Assembly: GCF_028287845.1 (NCBI RefSeq)
Contig: NZ_JAQBOW010000089.1
Span: 1-32,378, forward strand
Reading direction: 5' to 3'
Source: Mucilaginibacter sp.
Lineage (GTDB): Bacteria > Bacteroidota > Bacteroidia > Sphingobacteriales > Sphingobacteriaceae
Length of the DNA stretch: 32,378 bases
Part shown: in pieces, positions 15,320 through 23,673 of the stretch
Position numbering within the stretch: the first letter of the stretch is position 1
Layout of the letters: every line of letters starts with the position of its first letter
Notes under the pieces: model-generated
What the model was told of the DNA's origin: nothing
The model's database searches: none
What the model saw: only the letters and a program-made list of their open reading frames with translations
Translations under genes and position numbers: made by a program

Positions 15320-16909
15320 ATGAAAAAGTATATATCGATAATTTTATTAACCATTGCAATTGCTGGGAGCAGTTGTAAAAAGAATTTTCTGAGTCTGGAG
15401 GCTAACCCTAATACGCCGTCTGTTGCTTCGCCCGAATTACAATTATCAGGTGCGTTAAAAACAACCGCGGGTATTGTTAATAGTGCTACCGCCAGCTCGC
15501 CAGCTACATCATACGGATATTACACAATGTATGCCGGCTGGGCAGGTTATATAGCCTGGGCAACGGGTTATCAGCCCAATACAGCATTTGAGCAGTATAT
15601 CATTACTTCATCTACTTATGATATCTGGACTCCGCTTTATCTTAACTTGTCAAACTATAATGCGCTTATAGCTTCTAACCCAGGCCCTAATTATGTAGGT
15701 ATAGCTAAGATCATGACGGTTTTTAATTTTGAAGCATTGGTAGACAATTATGGCAACGTGCCTTATAGTCAAGCTTTAAAAGGCACCACTAATTTAACTC
15801 CTGCTTATGATAAAGGCACTGCTATTTATGATGACCTGATGATACAGCTTGATGCAGCTATCAAAATGATACAGAATGCCGGCACCGGCGCTGCTGTACC
15901 AGGCGCGGGTGATATTATGTACAAAGGTAATATGACAAATTGGTTAAAATTTGCAAATACCTTGAAACTTAGAATAGCCTTACGTCAATCAAATCTTGCA
16001 GCAAAAACAGCAGCTTTAAAAGCGGCAGTTGCGGCTACACAGGCTTTAGGTTATATTGATGCTACAAACCCAGGTGTAGTGAACCCCGGATATTTGAATT
16101 CTGACGCAAGCGGTGGGCAGCAAAGCCCTTTATATATCGCTTATGGCTTAACAGCTTCAGGCGGTTCATCAGGTGTTAACGCTACCTACCAGGCTGGTTC
16201 TTATGCTGCCGATTTTTACGGATCAAATAATGACCCGAGGCTTATCCAGGTTTATACCGTTTCCACCACGCCTAATGCCGCAGCAGCAACAAGTATACAA
16301 AATGCCACTCTTAACGTTTATAACGGGCAAGCGGTTATTGCATCATTCTTTGGTGCAGATTCTCCGCCAACCGGAGTTGTCCCACCGGCTACAGCAAGAG
16401 CTAACATAGCCCCAAGTAAGTTTGGCCCTGGTGTGTTAAAATCACCAACCATGAATGCAAACGTATTATCGGCCGCCGAGTCTTTGTTCTTACAGGCAGA
16501 AGCTGTTGCTGCCGGTTATATTACAGGTAATGCGGCCACACTTTACAATGCTGGCATAGCGGCATCATTTGCTGATGACCTGGTTCCAAATGCTGCAACG
16601 GCTGCGGCTACTTATGCTGCACAACCTAGTGTTGCATATCCTGTTGCCGGTTCATTCGCTGCTCAGCAACAAGCAATCATAACTCAAAAATGGGCTGCAT
16701 TAAACCTATATGGTTCTTTCGAAGCATTTAATGAGATGCGCAGAACAGGTTACCCTGCTGTACCAACCTCAATTTATCCAAATGCTAATGCGCCAAATCA
16801 GGTAACACGTATTCCTTATCCGTTTGTTGAATACTCAACTAATGCGGCTGCAGTTGCTGGTGAAGGTACAATTGGTATATTCACTTCAAAGATATTCTGG
16901 GCCAAATAA
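15320..16909 (+). CDS. SusD/RagB-family lipoprotein (SusD-like_2 type), locus 1
   Basis: The 529-aa protein has a lipoprotein signal with the lipidated cysteine at residue 19 (IAIAGSSC), followed by KKNFLSLEANPNTPS, a start typical of the SusD-like_2 branch. The helical, alanine-rich body and the C-terminal stretch WAALNLYGSFEAFNEMRRTGYP (given here by its key part around residues 455-476) are family hallmarks. As a surface lipoprotein it would cap the SusC barrel and help bind the substrate. It starts 10 bases after SusC and ends 20 bases before the DUF1735 gene, so the three form an operon. Confidence 0.92.
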   Translation: MKKYISIILLTIAIAGSSCKKNFLSLEANPNTPSVASPELQLSGALKTTAGIVNSATASSPATSYGYYTMYAGWAGYIAWATGYQPNTAFEQYIITSSTYDIWTPLYLNLSNYNALIASNPGPNYVGIAKIMTVFNFEALVDNYGNVPYSQALKGTTNLTPAYDKGTAIYDDLMIQLDAAIKMIQNAGTGAAVPGAGDIMYKGNMTNWLKFANTLKLRIALRQSNLAAKTAALKAAVAATQALGYIDATNPGVVNPGYLNSDASGGQQSPLYIAYGLTASGGSSGVNATYQAGSYAADFYGSNNDPRLIQVYTVSTTPNAAAATSIQNATLNVYNGQAVIASFFGADSPPTGVVPPATARANIAPSKFGPGVLKSPTMNANVLSAAESLFLQAEAVAAGYITGNAATLYNAGIAASFADDLVPNAATAAATYAAQPSVAYPVAGSFAAQQQAIITQKWAALNLYGSFEAFNEMRRTGYPAVPTSIYPNANAPNQVTRIPYPFVEYSTNAAAVAGEGTIGIFTSKIFWAK

Positions 16910-16929
16910 CATTATTAAATTAGAAAAAG

Positions 16930-17838
16930 ATGAAAACAAAATATTTAAAAAGAATTACAATGACCAGCTTTGCAGCGGTAATGTTGTTGTTCAGCTCATG
17001 TCTTAAAGACAACCGATATTTTAATGCAGAAACGGTTCCGAACCTGGCAGAATTACCCAAAAGCGGTACAACGTTTTTTGCTAATGATGCAATAACCAAG
17101 GCAGGTGTTGATACGATAACATTTGCAGTTGGCGTTACAGCGGCCGAACCGCCAGCCACAGCTACGGCAGTTACTTTAGGTGTTGATAATTCTGTTATTA
17201 CAACATATAATGCTGCTAACCCGGCAATTGTATACCAGCCAATACCTGCAGCAGCATTAAAGTTTACTTCAGCGGTAACTATACCTGCCGGAAAAAACTC
17301 GACGTTAACGTCATTAATTATTGACAGAACGTTGTTGGACCCCGCAGTTAGCTACATGTTACCTGTTAAAATTATTAGTGCATCAGGCTTGCCTTTAAGC
17401 GCTAACTTTAACCTGCATTATTACCATATTATTGGTAATGACTTTGCAGGACCATATACTCATGATTTCGTGAGGACGCCTGCTGGCGGTAACTTTACCG
17501 GACGTACAGATATCTTCTCCCCTGATTCACCTACTCAATTTGAGGTAGTTGGCGGTTATTTCACAGCTGACGTTAGGTATTTGGTGAAATTTACAAAAAC
17601 CGGTACTGGTGCGAGTGCGACATACTCTAATTTTGCTATTTCAATTAATGCTGCTGATGTTGCTTATCTGACAGCTAATGGAATTTCTATAACCGCACAA
17701 CCCCAAATAAATGGCTATACCGCTGGGTCAAGTTATACTTATGCCCAGGCATTGCAATTATTTGCTAACGGATTTACCTACCAGGTATTAGGTGGCTCAG
17801 GTGCAAGGACTAATCTTGACTTGTATCACCGTCCGTAA
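16930..17838 (+). CDS. DUF1735-domain surface lipoprotein
   Basis: The 302-aa protein has a lipoprotein signal with the cysteine at residue 24 (MLLFSSC). The following region (about 30-165, ending near YMLPVKIISASG) matches the DUF1735 (BT_3987-type N-terminal) beta-sandwich commonly found in lipoproteins beside SusC-SusD pairs; such proteins are thought to bind glycans or other ligands at the surface. The C-terminal half has no family I recognise. It is the last gene of the operon and is followed by a strong terminator at 17869. Confidence 0.82.
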   Translation: MKTKYLKRITMTSFAAVMLLFSSCLKDNRYFNAETVPNLAELPKSGTTFFANDAITKAGVDTITFAVGVTAAEPPATATAVTLGVDNSVITTYNAANPAIVYQPIPAAALKFTSAVTIPAGKNSTLTSLIIDRTLLDPAVSYMLPVKIISASGLPLSANFNLHYYHIIGNDFAGPYTHDFVRTPAGGNFTGRTDIFSPDSPTQFEVVGGYFTADVRYLVKFTKTGTGASATYSNFAISINAADVAYLTANGISITAQPQINGYTAGSSYTYAQALQLFANGFTYQVLGGSGARTNLDLYHRP

Positions 17839-17868
17839 TTAAGGATACCGGTTTTAATAATATATTAA

Positions 17869-17898
17869 AAGCCACTCCATTTGGGGTGGCTTCTTTGT
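17869..17898 (+). terminator. Rho-independent terminator after the first SusCD operon
   Basis: AAGCCACTCC (17869-17878) pairs with GGGGTGGCTT (17883-17892) around a four-base loop, with one G-T pair, followed by a T-rich tail. Confidence 0.85.
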
Positions 17899-18020
17899 TT
17901 ATACTGTTTTTAAGAATGATATTAATTGCCTATACTTCAAAGAAATTACAATTTATTATAGTAGCAATAAATTGAATTGCATATTTTAGAGATATTTATC
18001 AAACCATTTACTACCTATAT

Positions 18021-18971
18021 ATGAAAAAAACAATTTTAACCTGCCTGGTTGGCCTAACCAGTATTGTTACTTTTGCTCAAAAAATTTCTGTAAGCGGTGT
18101 TGTTAATGATAAGCAGGGTAAGTCCGTTGCATTTGCATTTATTAAAGATGCAAAACATAACTACGCTACTTTTACAGATACCTATGGTGCATTTAACCTT
18201 AAAGTTGATACTGTGGACAGACTTATAGTCTCTGCATCTGCCTTTATAACGATGACGGTAAAAATATCCGACCCGCAAAGTGTAGGTGTTACGTTAGCAA
18301 GTGATGGTACTGTTAATGCTAAATTAATAGACCCTGATGCATTTAAAGAAAAAATTAGTACAGAAGGAATGACCCGAAACGTAGCCAGCGGTTATATTGC
18401 CAAAGAAAACTCTTTACACGGCACTCGCTATTTTTTTGATACCTGGGTACATGGGTATGTTATAACCCAGGCCGATTCTATCAAAGAAAATAGCAACTAT
18501 TTGTTTAATTACGGAAAAATGGATGGCAGCTTATTATTTACAGACGATGGTAAAACTATGAAAGAGATTGACGGGCGACTAATAAAAATGTTTGTACTAT
18601 TTGATAATGGCGGGCAGTCTTACACTTTTGAAAAAATACCCGCAATTGATCCTAACCATTTTGTGCAGGTACTTGCAGTAGGCAGTAACTATAAAATTTA
18701 TAAGCAACTTAATACAAAATTTATACCTAATAACTATGTAAGTAACGGAATGACGTCAAACGGAAATAATTATGATGAAATTAAAGACGAGCCGGTTTAT
18801 TATGCAGTAAAAGTACCCGGTGGTGCCCCAATAAAGTTTACGTTAAGAAGTAAATCAATTAAAACAGTTTTTGCTGCTGATGTTGCCAAAGTAAGTAAAT
18901 ACCTATCAGATCATGATACCGATATTGATGACCGGTATTTAAAAGGATTAGGGGATTATTTAAATAATTAA
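18021..18971 (+). CDS. Secreted protein with carboxypeptidase-regulatory-like domain, function unknown
   Basis: The 316-aa protein has a Sec signal peptide ending near TFAQ (residue 20). Residues 21-97 look like a carboxypeptidase-regulatory-like beta-sandwich (ISVSGVVNDKQGKSVAFAFI, then YATFTDTYGAFNLKV). The rest, with patches such as ENSNYLFNYGKMDGSLLF and FEKIPAIDPNHFVQVLAVG, is not a family I can name. It has no barrel and no lipobox, so it is probably periplasmic or secreted. It is separated from the SusCD operon by a terminator and has another terminator at its end, so it is likely a single-gene unit. Confidence 0.75.
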   Translation: MKKTILTCLVGLTSIVTFAQKISVSGVVNDKQGKSVAFAFIKDAKHNYATFTDTYGAFNLKVDTVDRLIVSASAFITMTVKISDPQSVGVTLASDGTVNAKLIDPDAFKEKISTEGMTRNVASGYIAKENSLHGTRYFFDTWVHGYVITQADSIKENSNYLFNYGKMDGSLLFTDDGKTMKEIDGRLIKMFVLFDNGGQSYTFEKIPAIDPNHFVQVLAVGSNYKIYKQLNTKFIPNNYVSNGMTSNGNNYDEIKDEPVYYAVKVPGGAPIKFTLRSKSIKTVFAADVAKVSKYLSDHDTDIDDRYLKGLGDYLNN

Positions 18972-18993
18972 TTTTGTAATAATTAGAATAATT

Positions 18994-19024
18994 AAAGCCA
19001 CTTGTATATACAGGTGGCTTTTTT
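18994..19024. terminator. Bidirectional terminator between convergent genes
   Basis: AAGCCACTTGTA (18995-19006) and TACAGGTGGCTT (19009-19020) form a 12-base stem with one G-T pair. A-rich sequence precedes it and a T-run follows, so it can serve both the plus-strand gene ending at 18971 and the FKBP gene ending at 19030. Confidence 0.85.
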
Positions 19025-19029
19025 GTAAT

Positions 19030-19953
19030 TTACTTTTTAATTGCTTTAGCCGGATGAATAATATCCACTACTTCAATTTGATAAACCAGGGGGCTGTAAG
19101 GAGGGATGACGCCATTGCCATTATTGCCATAAGCCAGTTTTGATGGTATTATAAAAGTAGCAATAGCTCCCTTATTTAATAATTGCAACCCCTGTATCCA
19201 CCCGGCTATAGCTTTTAGTGGTTGTACCGGTATACCTATTGGTAGATACTCGCGTTTGGGGTTAAATATTTTTGCGCTTTGGGCCTTTTCTAAAATATTA
19301 GTATCAAATATTTTGCCGTTAAATAATGAGCCTACATACACAACCACTGCAGTATCATTAACGGCTACCAGGGGCCCGGTTCCTTTTTTATCCACCCTAT
19401 AATATAGGCCCGAATCTGTTTTTGTAGCCTTCATTTTCTTATCAGCAATGTAGTTATTAATCTTAGCGGGCTCGGCGTTTTTAATTACATCTGCCAGCCC
19501 CTTCACGTAAGCCATCGCTTTCTCTTGTAATGCCTGCCCGGTCATTGTTCCTTTAGGTATTACTTTCTCAACTTTTATATTATAAATTACAAATTTGCCT
19601 TTAAAGCCAGCCGGCCGGGTAGTTTTTTTAAAAATGCTGTCGTCGCTCATTTTAACAGACAGGCTGTCGCCCTCGGCCATTAGCCGCAAAGCAGAGAATA
19701 CATCGCCATTGAAAATGGGTTTGGGTAAAATCATTAATCTTGGCGTTCCCTTTAAAAAAGTATTATCTATTAAACTATCCAGATCTGTTTTTACAATAAC
19801 ATTCATACTAACAAAGTCGCCCGCTTTTATTTTGGGGCCGCCTTTGTTAGTATATTTAATGTACAATGTTCCGTCTGCAGCCTTTTGATAGCCGCCATTA
19901 CAGCTTACTAGTGCTATCATAGCAAACGCTAAAAATAATATACTTTTTCTCAT
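19030..19953 (-). CDS. FKBP-type peptidyl-prolyl cis-trans isomerase lipoprotein
   Basis: The 307-aa protein has a lipoprotein signal with the cysteine at residue 18 (IALVSC) and should sit in the envelope as a folding factor. The C-terminal FKBP domain (about 180-300) shows TAVVVYVGSLFNGKIFDTN, GWIQGLQLLNKGAIATFIIP and the hallmark LAYGNNGNGVIPPYSPLVY. An N-terminal segment (about 30-130, KIKAGDFVSMNV to YNIKVEKV) looks like a second, degenerate FKBP fold without the active-site aromatic set. It lies 54 bases after the LD-carboxypeptidase gene in the same direction and may be co-transcribed with it. Confidence 0.9.
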   Translation of the reverse strand: MRKSILFLAFAMIALVSCNGGYQKAADGTLYIKYTNKGGPKIKAGDFVSMNVIVKTDLDSLIDNTFLKGTPRLMILPKPIFNGDVFSALRLMAEGDSLSVKMSDDSIFKKTTRPAGFKGKFVIYNIKVEKVIPKGTMTGQALQEKAMAYVKGLADVIKNAEPAKINNYIADKKMKATKTDSGLYYRVDKKGTGPLVAVNDTAVVVYVGSLFNGKIFDTNILEKAQSAKIFNPKREYLPIGIPVQPLKAIAGWIQGLQLLNKGAIATFIIPSKLAYGNNGNGVIPPYSPLVYQIEVVDIIHPAKAIKK

Positions 19954-20007
19954 TTAATTAAGGTTTAATGGGGGATAAAATTAGGCTTAATTGAGCAAAT
20001 TTATAAC

Positions 20008-20934
20008 TTAAATATAACTTGCCGCTACATGATGTGCTTTTACAGATAATTGTAAACCCCGGCCAAATATTAAAGAGCAATTATCAGAAATATGGCCCGC
20101 CGGGAAATCAAAACATACCGGGTAGTTATAATCTTTTACAACATCCATAACAATATCTTCAACAGTTTGCCCAAAAGGGATATCGTTATCCTTTATGTCG
20201 GTAAAACTTCCCACTATTAAGCCTGCAAGATTTTTTAATTTCCCCGCCCTGTCCAGCGTGCGTATCATCCGGTCTGTGGAATATAAATATTCGCCTACAT
20301 CCTCAATAAACAATATCTTGCCGTCATAGCTAAAATCAGATACAGAACCTAACGATGCAATTAACAAACTTAAGTTACCGCCAATTAAAACACCGGCGCC
20401 CTCGCCGCAGCGATTTAAAGGATGAGGGTTAAAAGAATAGGTTATTTCCTCACCCAATAATGCTTTTTTTAAGCTTTCTAAAGATCTGGCAGAAGCATCC
20501 GGAATGTTTACCGGCATTTGCCCATGAATGGTTTGTATATTATAGTTGCTGTATAAATGGGTGTGCAGCAGCGTAATATCGCTAAAACCAATTAACCATT
20601 TAGGATTTTGAGCAAGGCGGCTAAAATTAACCTTATCTACTATTCGGATAGTGCCATAACCACCACGGGCGGCAATTATTGCTTTAACGCTGTCATCATC
20701 AATAAGGCGCTGCATGTCTCGTGCGCGAAAGTTGTCATCCCCGGCAAATTGATGAAAGGATGTATCAACAGTTTCGCCCAAAACAACTTCAAGCCCCCAT
20801 GATTGTAGCAGGGCAATAGCATCCGTCATTGGGTTGGGTAATTTTTTGGCCGGACAGGTTATCGCAATCTTGTCGCCCTTTTTAAGATATGGGGGTTGTA
20901 TTCCGGAAATTGGCGTTGCGTTATGCATAGCCAA
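20008..20934 (-). CDS. LD-carboxypeptidase, peptidase family S66 (LdcA/MccF type)
   Basis: The 308-aa protein matches family S66, cytosolic serine peptidases that cut the L,D bond of recycled murein tetrapeptides (LdcA) or inactivate microcin C7 (MccF). The nucleophile S118 is in IGFSDIT, the charge-relay residues are E211 in FIEDVGEYLYSTDRM and H281 in PAGHISDN, and ARGGYG (89-94) is the conserved elbow. There is no signal peptide, which suits murein recycling. LdcA is the likelier role; MccF-like function cannot be excluded. It is divergent from metG, 140 bases away. Confidence 0.9.
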   Translation of the reverse strand: MAMHNATPISGIQPPYLKKGDKIAITCPAKKLPNPMTDAIALLQSWGLEVVLGETVDTSFHQFAGDDNFRARDMQRLIDDDSVKAIIAARGGYGTIRIVDKVNFSRLAQNPKWLIGFSDITLLHTHLYSNYNIQTIHGQMPVNIPDASARSLESLKKALLGEEITYSFNPHPLNRCGEGAGVLIGGNLSLLIASLGSVSDFSYDGKILFIEDVGEYLYSTDRMIRTLDRAGKLKNLAGLIVGSFTDIKDNDIPFGQTVEDIVMDVVKDYNYPVCFDFPAGHISDNCSLIFGRGLQLSVKAHHVAASYI

Positions 20935-21033
20935 TATTAAAAAAACTTTCTGACTTTATGGTTTATACCGGGACTGAACAAGTAAAAATAGTGTCATTAT
21001 GTATAGCGCGTGTTGCGCAACTTAACGCCCTTT

Positions 21034-21063
21034 TTGCTTCCCAAACCAAATAGCTTATCTTTG
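21034..21063 (+). promoter_or_regulatory. Bacteroidota-type promoter of metG
   Basis: TTG (21034-21036) is followed after exactly 19 bases by TATCTTTG (21056-21063), the ideal Bacteroidota arrangement. The metG ATG is 12 bases further on, so the leader is very short. Confidence 0.75.
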
Positions 21064-21074
21064 CCAAATCCATT

Positions 21075-23144
21075 ATGTCGCAACTTACTCAATTTAAACG
21101 ATTCACTATTACCTCGGCTTTACCTTATGCTAACGGCCCGTTGCATATTGGCCACTTAGCCGGAGCATATTTACCTGCTGATATCTTTGTTAGATATTTA
21201 CGCTTAAAAAAACGAGATGTAGTTTACATCTGCGGATCAGACGAGCATGGCGCCGCCATCACCATAAAAGCTAAAAAAGAAGGCACAACACCACAGGCTA
21301 TAATTGATAAATATCATAATCAAATTAAAAGCAGCTTTGAAGAGTTTGGTATAGCGTTCGATATTTATCATCGCACGTCATCACCCATACATCATGACCT
21401 TTCGCAAGAGTTTTTTCTGAATTTGTATGAAAAGGACGAGTTCGTAGAAAAAATATCCGAACAATATTATGATGAAGACTTTAACCAATTTTTGGCAGAC
21501 AGATACATAATAGGCACCTGCCCCAACTGTCATAATGAAAATGCCTACGGCGATCAATGTGAGAGGTGCGGCACCTCATTAAACCCAACAGACCTTATTA
21601 ATCCAGTATCAACCCTAAGCGGTAAATCGCCGGTTTTGCGCCCTACCAAGCATTGGTATTTGCCGTTGGATAAATATCAGCCCTGGCTGGAGCAATGGAT
21701 AGATAAAAAAGAGGGCAGCTGGAAAGTAAATGTATTTGGGCAATGCAAATCATGGCTAAAATCGGGCCTGCAGCCCCGCTCGATGACCCGCGACCTGGAT
21801 TGGGGTATTGATGTGCCATTAGATGAGGCTAAAGGCAAAAAGCTGTATGTATGGATGGATGCACCGATTGGCTATATTTCGGCAACCAAGCAATGGGCAA
21901 TTGATAAAGGAAAAGACTGGAAACTATACTGGAAAAAACAAGCGAATGAAGCGGATAATAGCTGCCTTATCCATTTTATTGGGAAAGACAACATTGTTTT
22001 TCATTGCATTATTTTCCCCTCAATACTGCATGCGCATGGCGAGTATATTTTACCTCAAAACGTACCTGCAAATGAGTTTTTAAATTTAGAGGGCGATAAG
22101 CTTTCAACATCGCGCAACCATGCGGTGTGGCTGCATGAATATTTGGAAGAGTTTCCGGGTAAGCAGGACGAGTTGCGTTATGTGCTAACATCAATATTAC
22201 CCGAAACCAGCGACAGCGAATTTACCTGGAAAGATTACCAAGCCCGTGTAAACAACGAACTGGTAGCTATTTTAGGCAATTTTGTTAACCGCGTAATGAT
22301 ACTGATGCACAAGTTTTATGATGGTAAAGTAGAAAGCGATACCGGTAAAATCAGGCTAACAGATGGCTATTTAAATGACGAAATAGGTATATTTTATGAT
22401 TCGCTGGAAAGCAGCCTGGAAACCTATAGGTTTAGGCAGGGCCTGCAAAGCGTAATGGATATTGCGCGTTTGGGCAATAAATATTTAACAGACAAAGAGC
22501 CCTGGAAATCTATAAAAACCGATCCGGCAGATGCTAAGGACGCGTTGCATAATTGTCTGTTTATAATAGGGCATTTAGCAGCCTGTTTGCAGCCGTTTTT
22601 ACCGGCTACCGCTAAAAAAATATTTGGCATGCTAAACCTGCCCGCCGAGATTGATTTTGAAAGCGAAATAGCATTTGCAAACGGTCATCAGCTAAACCCA
22701 TCGGCATTGTTGTTTGAGAAGGTTGAGGATGAGGTAATAGCTTTACAAATAGAAAAATTACATAATAAGAAACAAGCAACCGAAGCAGTGGAAGAAACGC
22801 CAATAACCCCGGCAAAGGAAAACATCAATTACGAAACCTTTGCTACAATGGATATAAGAACCGGCACCATTTTAACTGCCGAAAAAGTTGCCAAAACCAA
22901 AAAACTGCTAAAACTAACTATTGATACCGGCATTGATGAGCGTACGGTAGTATCGGGCATTGCTGAGTTTTATGAGCCCGATGCCATTATAGGCCAAAAG
23001 GTAAGTATTTTGGTTAACCTTGAGCCGCGCGAAATAAAAGGTATCATTTCTCAAGGTATGATATTAATGGCCGAGGATAACGTAGGCAAACTTAGCTTTG
23101 TATCGCCGGTGGATGATATGCACAATGGGTCTGTTGTAAGATAG
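21075..23144 (+). CDS. metG: Methionyl-tRNA synthetase
   Basis: MetG charges tRNA-Met, including the initiator. The 689-aa protein is the long dimeric form. The HIGH motif is at residues 24-27 (PLHIGHLAG), the zinc knuckle uses C149, C152, C162 and C165, and the KMSKS loop appears as KLSTS (342-346), a common variant in this family. The anticodon-binding helical domain follows, then a C-terminal tRNA-binding OB-fold (about 587-689) with FATMDIRTGTILTAEKV. The start is fixed by the conserved FTITSALPYANGPLHIGH N-terminus and by the promoter immediately upstream. Confidence 0.98.
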   Translation: MSQLTQFKRFTITSALPYANGPLHIGHLAGAYLPADIFVRYLRLKKRDVVYICGSDEHGAAITIKAKKEGTTPQAIIDKYHNQIKSSFEEFGIAFDIYHRTSSPIHHDLSQEFFLNLYEKDEFVEKISEQYYDEDFNQFLADRYIIGTCPNCHNENAYGDQCERCGTSLNPTDLINPVSTLSGKSPVLRPTKHWYLPLDKYQPWLEQWIDKKEGSWKVNVFGQCKSWLKSGLQPRSMTRDLDWGIDVPLDEAKGKKLYVWMDAPIGYISATKQWAIDKGKDWKLYWKKQANEADNSCLIHFIGKDNIVFHCIIFPSILHAHGEYILPQNVPANEFLNLEGDKLSTSRNHAVWLHEYLEEFPGKQDELRYVLTSILPETSDSEFTWKDYQARVNNELVAILGNFVNRVMILMHKFYDGKVESDTGKIRLTDGYLNDEIGIFYDSLESSLETYRFRQGLQSVMDIARLGNKYLTDKEPWKSIKTDPADAKDALHNCLFIIGHLAACLQPFLPATAKKIFGMLNLPAEIDFESEIAFANGHQLNPSALLFEKVEDEVIALQIEKLHNKKQATEAVEETPITPAKENINYETFATMDIRTGTILTAEKVAKTKKLLKLTIDTGIDERTVVSGIAEFYEPDAIIGQKVSILVNLEPREIKGIISQGMILMAEDNVGKLSFVSPVDDMHNGSVVR

Positions 23145-23148
23145 GTTA

Positions 23149-23221
23149 ATGTGCAGATGCGTGGATATGCAGATGTGCAAATGTTTTTTGACTAACTCAG
23201 CTATAATTTGCACATTTGCAC
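23149..23221. repeat. Tandem octamer repeat, copy 2, with inverted partner
   Basis: Octamers ATGTGCAG, ATGCGTGG, ATATGCAG and ATGTGCAA fill 23149-23180. After 25 bases, two perfect ATTTGCAC octamers in the opposite sense fill 23206-23221. ATGTGCAAAT (23173-23182) and ATTTGCACAT (23206-23215) can pair as a 10-base stem, which may end metG transcription. It is related to the array at 3524-3555. Confidence 0.7.
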
Positions 23222-23233
23222 TTCAATAAAAAA

Positions 23234-23305
23234 GGTCCCGTAGTTCAACGGATAGAATAGGAGTTTCCTAAACTCTAGATATGAGTTCGATTCTCGTCGG
23301 GACCA
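23234..23305 (+). tRNA. tRNA-Arg (anticodon CCT)
   Basis: The full cloverleaf can be drawn. The acceptor stem pairs GGTCCCG (23234-23240) with CGGGACC (23298-23304), with discriminator A at 23305. The D arm is GTTC/GAAT, the anticodon stem is GGAGT/ACTCT around the loop TTCCTAA, and the T arm is ATGAG/CTCGT around TTCGATT. The anticodon CCT reads AGG arginine codons. CCA is not encoded. A terminator hairpin follows at 23318. Confidence 0.96.
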
Positions 23306-23317
23306 CTAAAACACGGT

Positions 23318-23357
23318 AAAAGCCTGTAAATCAAATGATTGCAGGCTTTTATTTTTT
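23318..23357 (+). terminator. Rho-independent terminator after tRNA-Arg
   Basis: AAAAGCCTG (23318-23326) pairs with CAGGCTTTT (23342-23350), the stem extends inward through imperfect pairs, and a run of T follows (23352-23357). Confidence 0.85.
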
Positions 23358-23673
23358 GGTCAAAACACTAAAATATGCACCAAATCACGTTAAAAAAGTG
23401 AGTAATTCGGTGAGTACCATAAAGCTAAGTTAGTAAAAGCATTAATTGGCAATGGCTTTGTTATGCATAGCTGCCTTTTGAATCAATAAATAATAGTTAT
23501 ATTTAATAACCTAAAATAGTCTTTTCCGATGATAACTCTTTGTCGCTAAAACTTTAAAATTATTTCGTTTAAAAGATAGAAAAAGTGATCCCACATGACT
23601 TCTAATCAACATTAGGATTTATATCTCCCAGTAAATTCCTACATTAGCTTCAGTATAACCCTCGAATTACGCC
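23358..23673. other. AT-rich gene-free stretch between tRNA-Arg and the serine hydrolase
   Basis: I see no reading frame of note here. Two GTGAGTA copies occur at 23398-23404 and 23410-23416, twelve bases apart. The promoter of the following gene must lie here, but I find no good TTTG/TAnnTTTG pair. Because it follows a tRNA gene, it could be a remnant of integrated DNA; no integrase is present. Confidence 0.4.
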
